Source: Jeotgalicoccus saudimassiliensis (GTDB taxonomy: Bacteria > Bacillota > Bacilli > Staphylococcales > Salinicoccaceae). Taken from it: DNA of 64,000 nt. Below, in pieces: positions 63,831 through 64,000 of the stretch. The notes under the pieces are model-generated. The model worked only from the letters and a program-made list of their open reading frames with translations. It was not told where the DNA came from and searched no databases. Numbering within the stretch: position 1 is the stretch's first letter; each line of letters begins with the position of its first letter. A program made the translations under genes and the position numbers. Where the stretch lies: NCBI RefSeq assembly GCF_000756715.1, contig NZ_CCSE01000001.1:2076001-2140000 (forward strand), written 5' to 3'.

Positions 63831-64000
63831 TATTCGACACTCCTTTTCAATGCATCTGAAACGACATAGTCAGCCTCAGTTTTTTCGGCGATTTCTTCAA
63901 GTGTTGCATCACCCATTAATTCTATCAGTTCGAACTGATCGCCTTTACGTTCGAACACAGCAAGGTCGGTAATAATCATGTCAATCTTGCGCGTGGATGT
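63830..64000 (-). CDS. CoA-transferase subunit B, C-terminal end (cut by window edge)
   Basis: The last 56 residues are visible: RKIDMIITDLAVFERKGDQF then ELIELMGDATLEEIAEKTEA and a short end. This is the tail of the beta subunit of 3-oxoacid/3-oxoadipate CoA-transferase (ScoB/PcaJ), which normally shows MIITDLxVFxV and TLEEIxxxT. The stop codon overlaps the thiolase start codon. The order pcaJ-pcaF is that of the beta-ketoadipate pathway. The rest, and any alpha subunit, lie beyond the window. Confidence 0.8.
   Translation of the reverse strand, partial: TSTRKIDMIITDLAVFERKGDQFELIELMGDATLEEIAEKTEADYVVSDALKRSVE

Overview
The window looks like the chromosome of a low-to-moderate G+C Gram-positive coccus of the Staphylococcaceae, closer to Jeotgalicoccus, Salinicoccus or Macrococcus than to Staphylococcus aureus. 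This is inferred from protein resemblance and gene order: the run pncB-nadE-UPF0316-NETI-purB, then pcrB-pcrA-ligA-camS-gatCAB-dgkB-rlmCD, is the staphylococcal order. The genus cannot be fixed by eye. No rRNA, tRNA, prophage or CRISPR array was seen.

Layout. 1-1208: right part of an IS1182-family insertion sequence. 1212-5181 (minus): phospholipid-type operon (CDP-alcohol phosphatidyltransferase, CdsA-like cytidylyltransferase, acyltransferase, membrane protein, methyltransferase) next to a GNAT gene. 5332-12065 (plus): 5-oxoproline operon pxpB-pxpC-accB-accC-pxpA-ycsG-ycsI. 12149-21812: purine operon purE-K-L-F-M-N-H-D, with purC, purS and purQ missing from their usual place between purK and purL. 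21891-29502: solitary oligopeptide-binding lipoprotein, pcp, nagB, a two-gene ABC exporter, the remnant of another ABC ATPase, a VanZ-like protein and a PH-domain protein. 29575-39541: mixed single genes, including a siderophore-binding lipoprotein, CapA, Fe-ADH, a Zur-controlled zinc-binding lipoprotein, rpmG, a divergent folD, an SOS-controlled yolD-like gene and a NERD-domain protein. 40012-46229: ppaC, NAD salvage, purB and a VanY-type lipoprotein. 46472-61684: the DNA repair, amidotransferase and lipid block. 61790-64000: an IclR regulator facing a beta-ketoadipyl-CoA thiolase and the end of a CoA-transferase subunit.

Pathway links. Pcp releases 5-oxoproline from peptides; YcsI belongs to a family that includes D-glutamate cyclase; PxpABC consumes 5-oxoproline. 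AccB and AccC inside that operon, with PxpB and PxpC related to the carboxyltransferase part of urea carboxylase, suggest a split biotin enzyme.

The most unusual signal is a dispersed family of 41-bp tandem hairpin repeats. Three intergenic arrays (23541-23765, 39559-39948, 55900-56094) share the exact period, a hairpin in each unit and parts of their sequence. They encode no plausible protein and are not CRISPR. They resemble in kind the STAR elements of S. aureus but differ in sequence.
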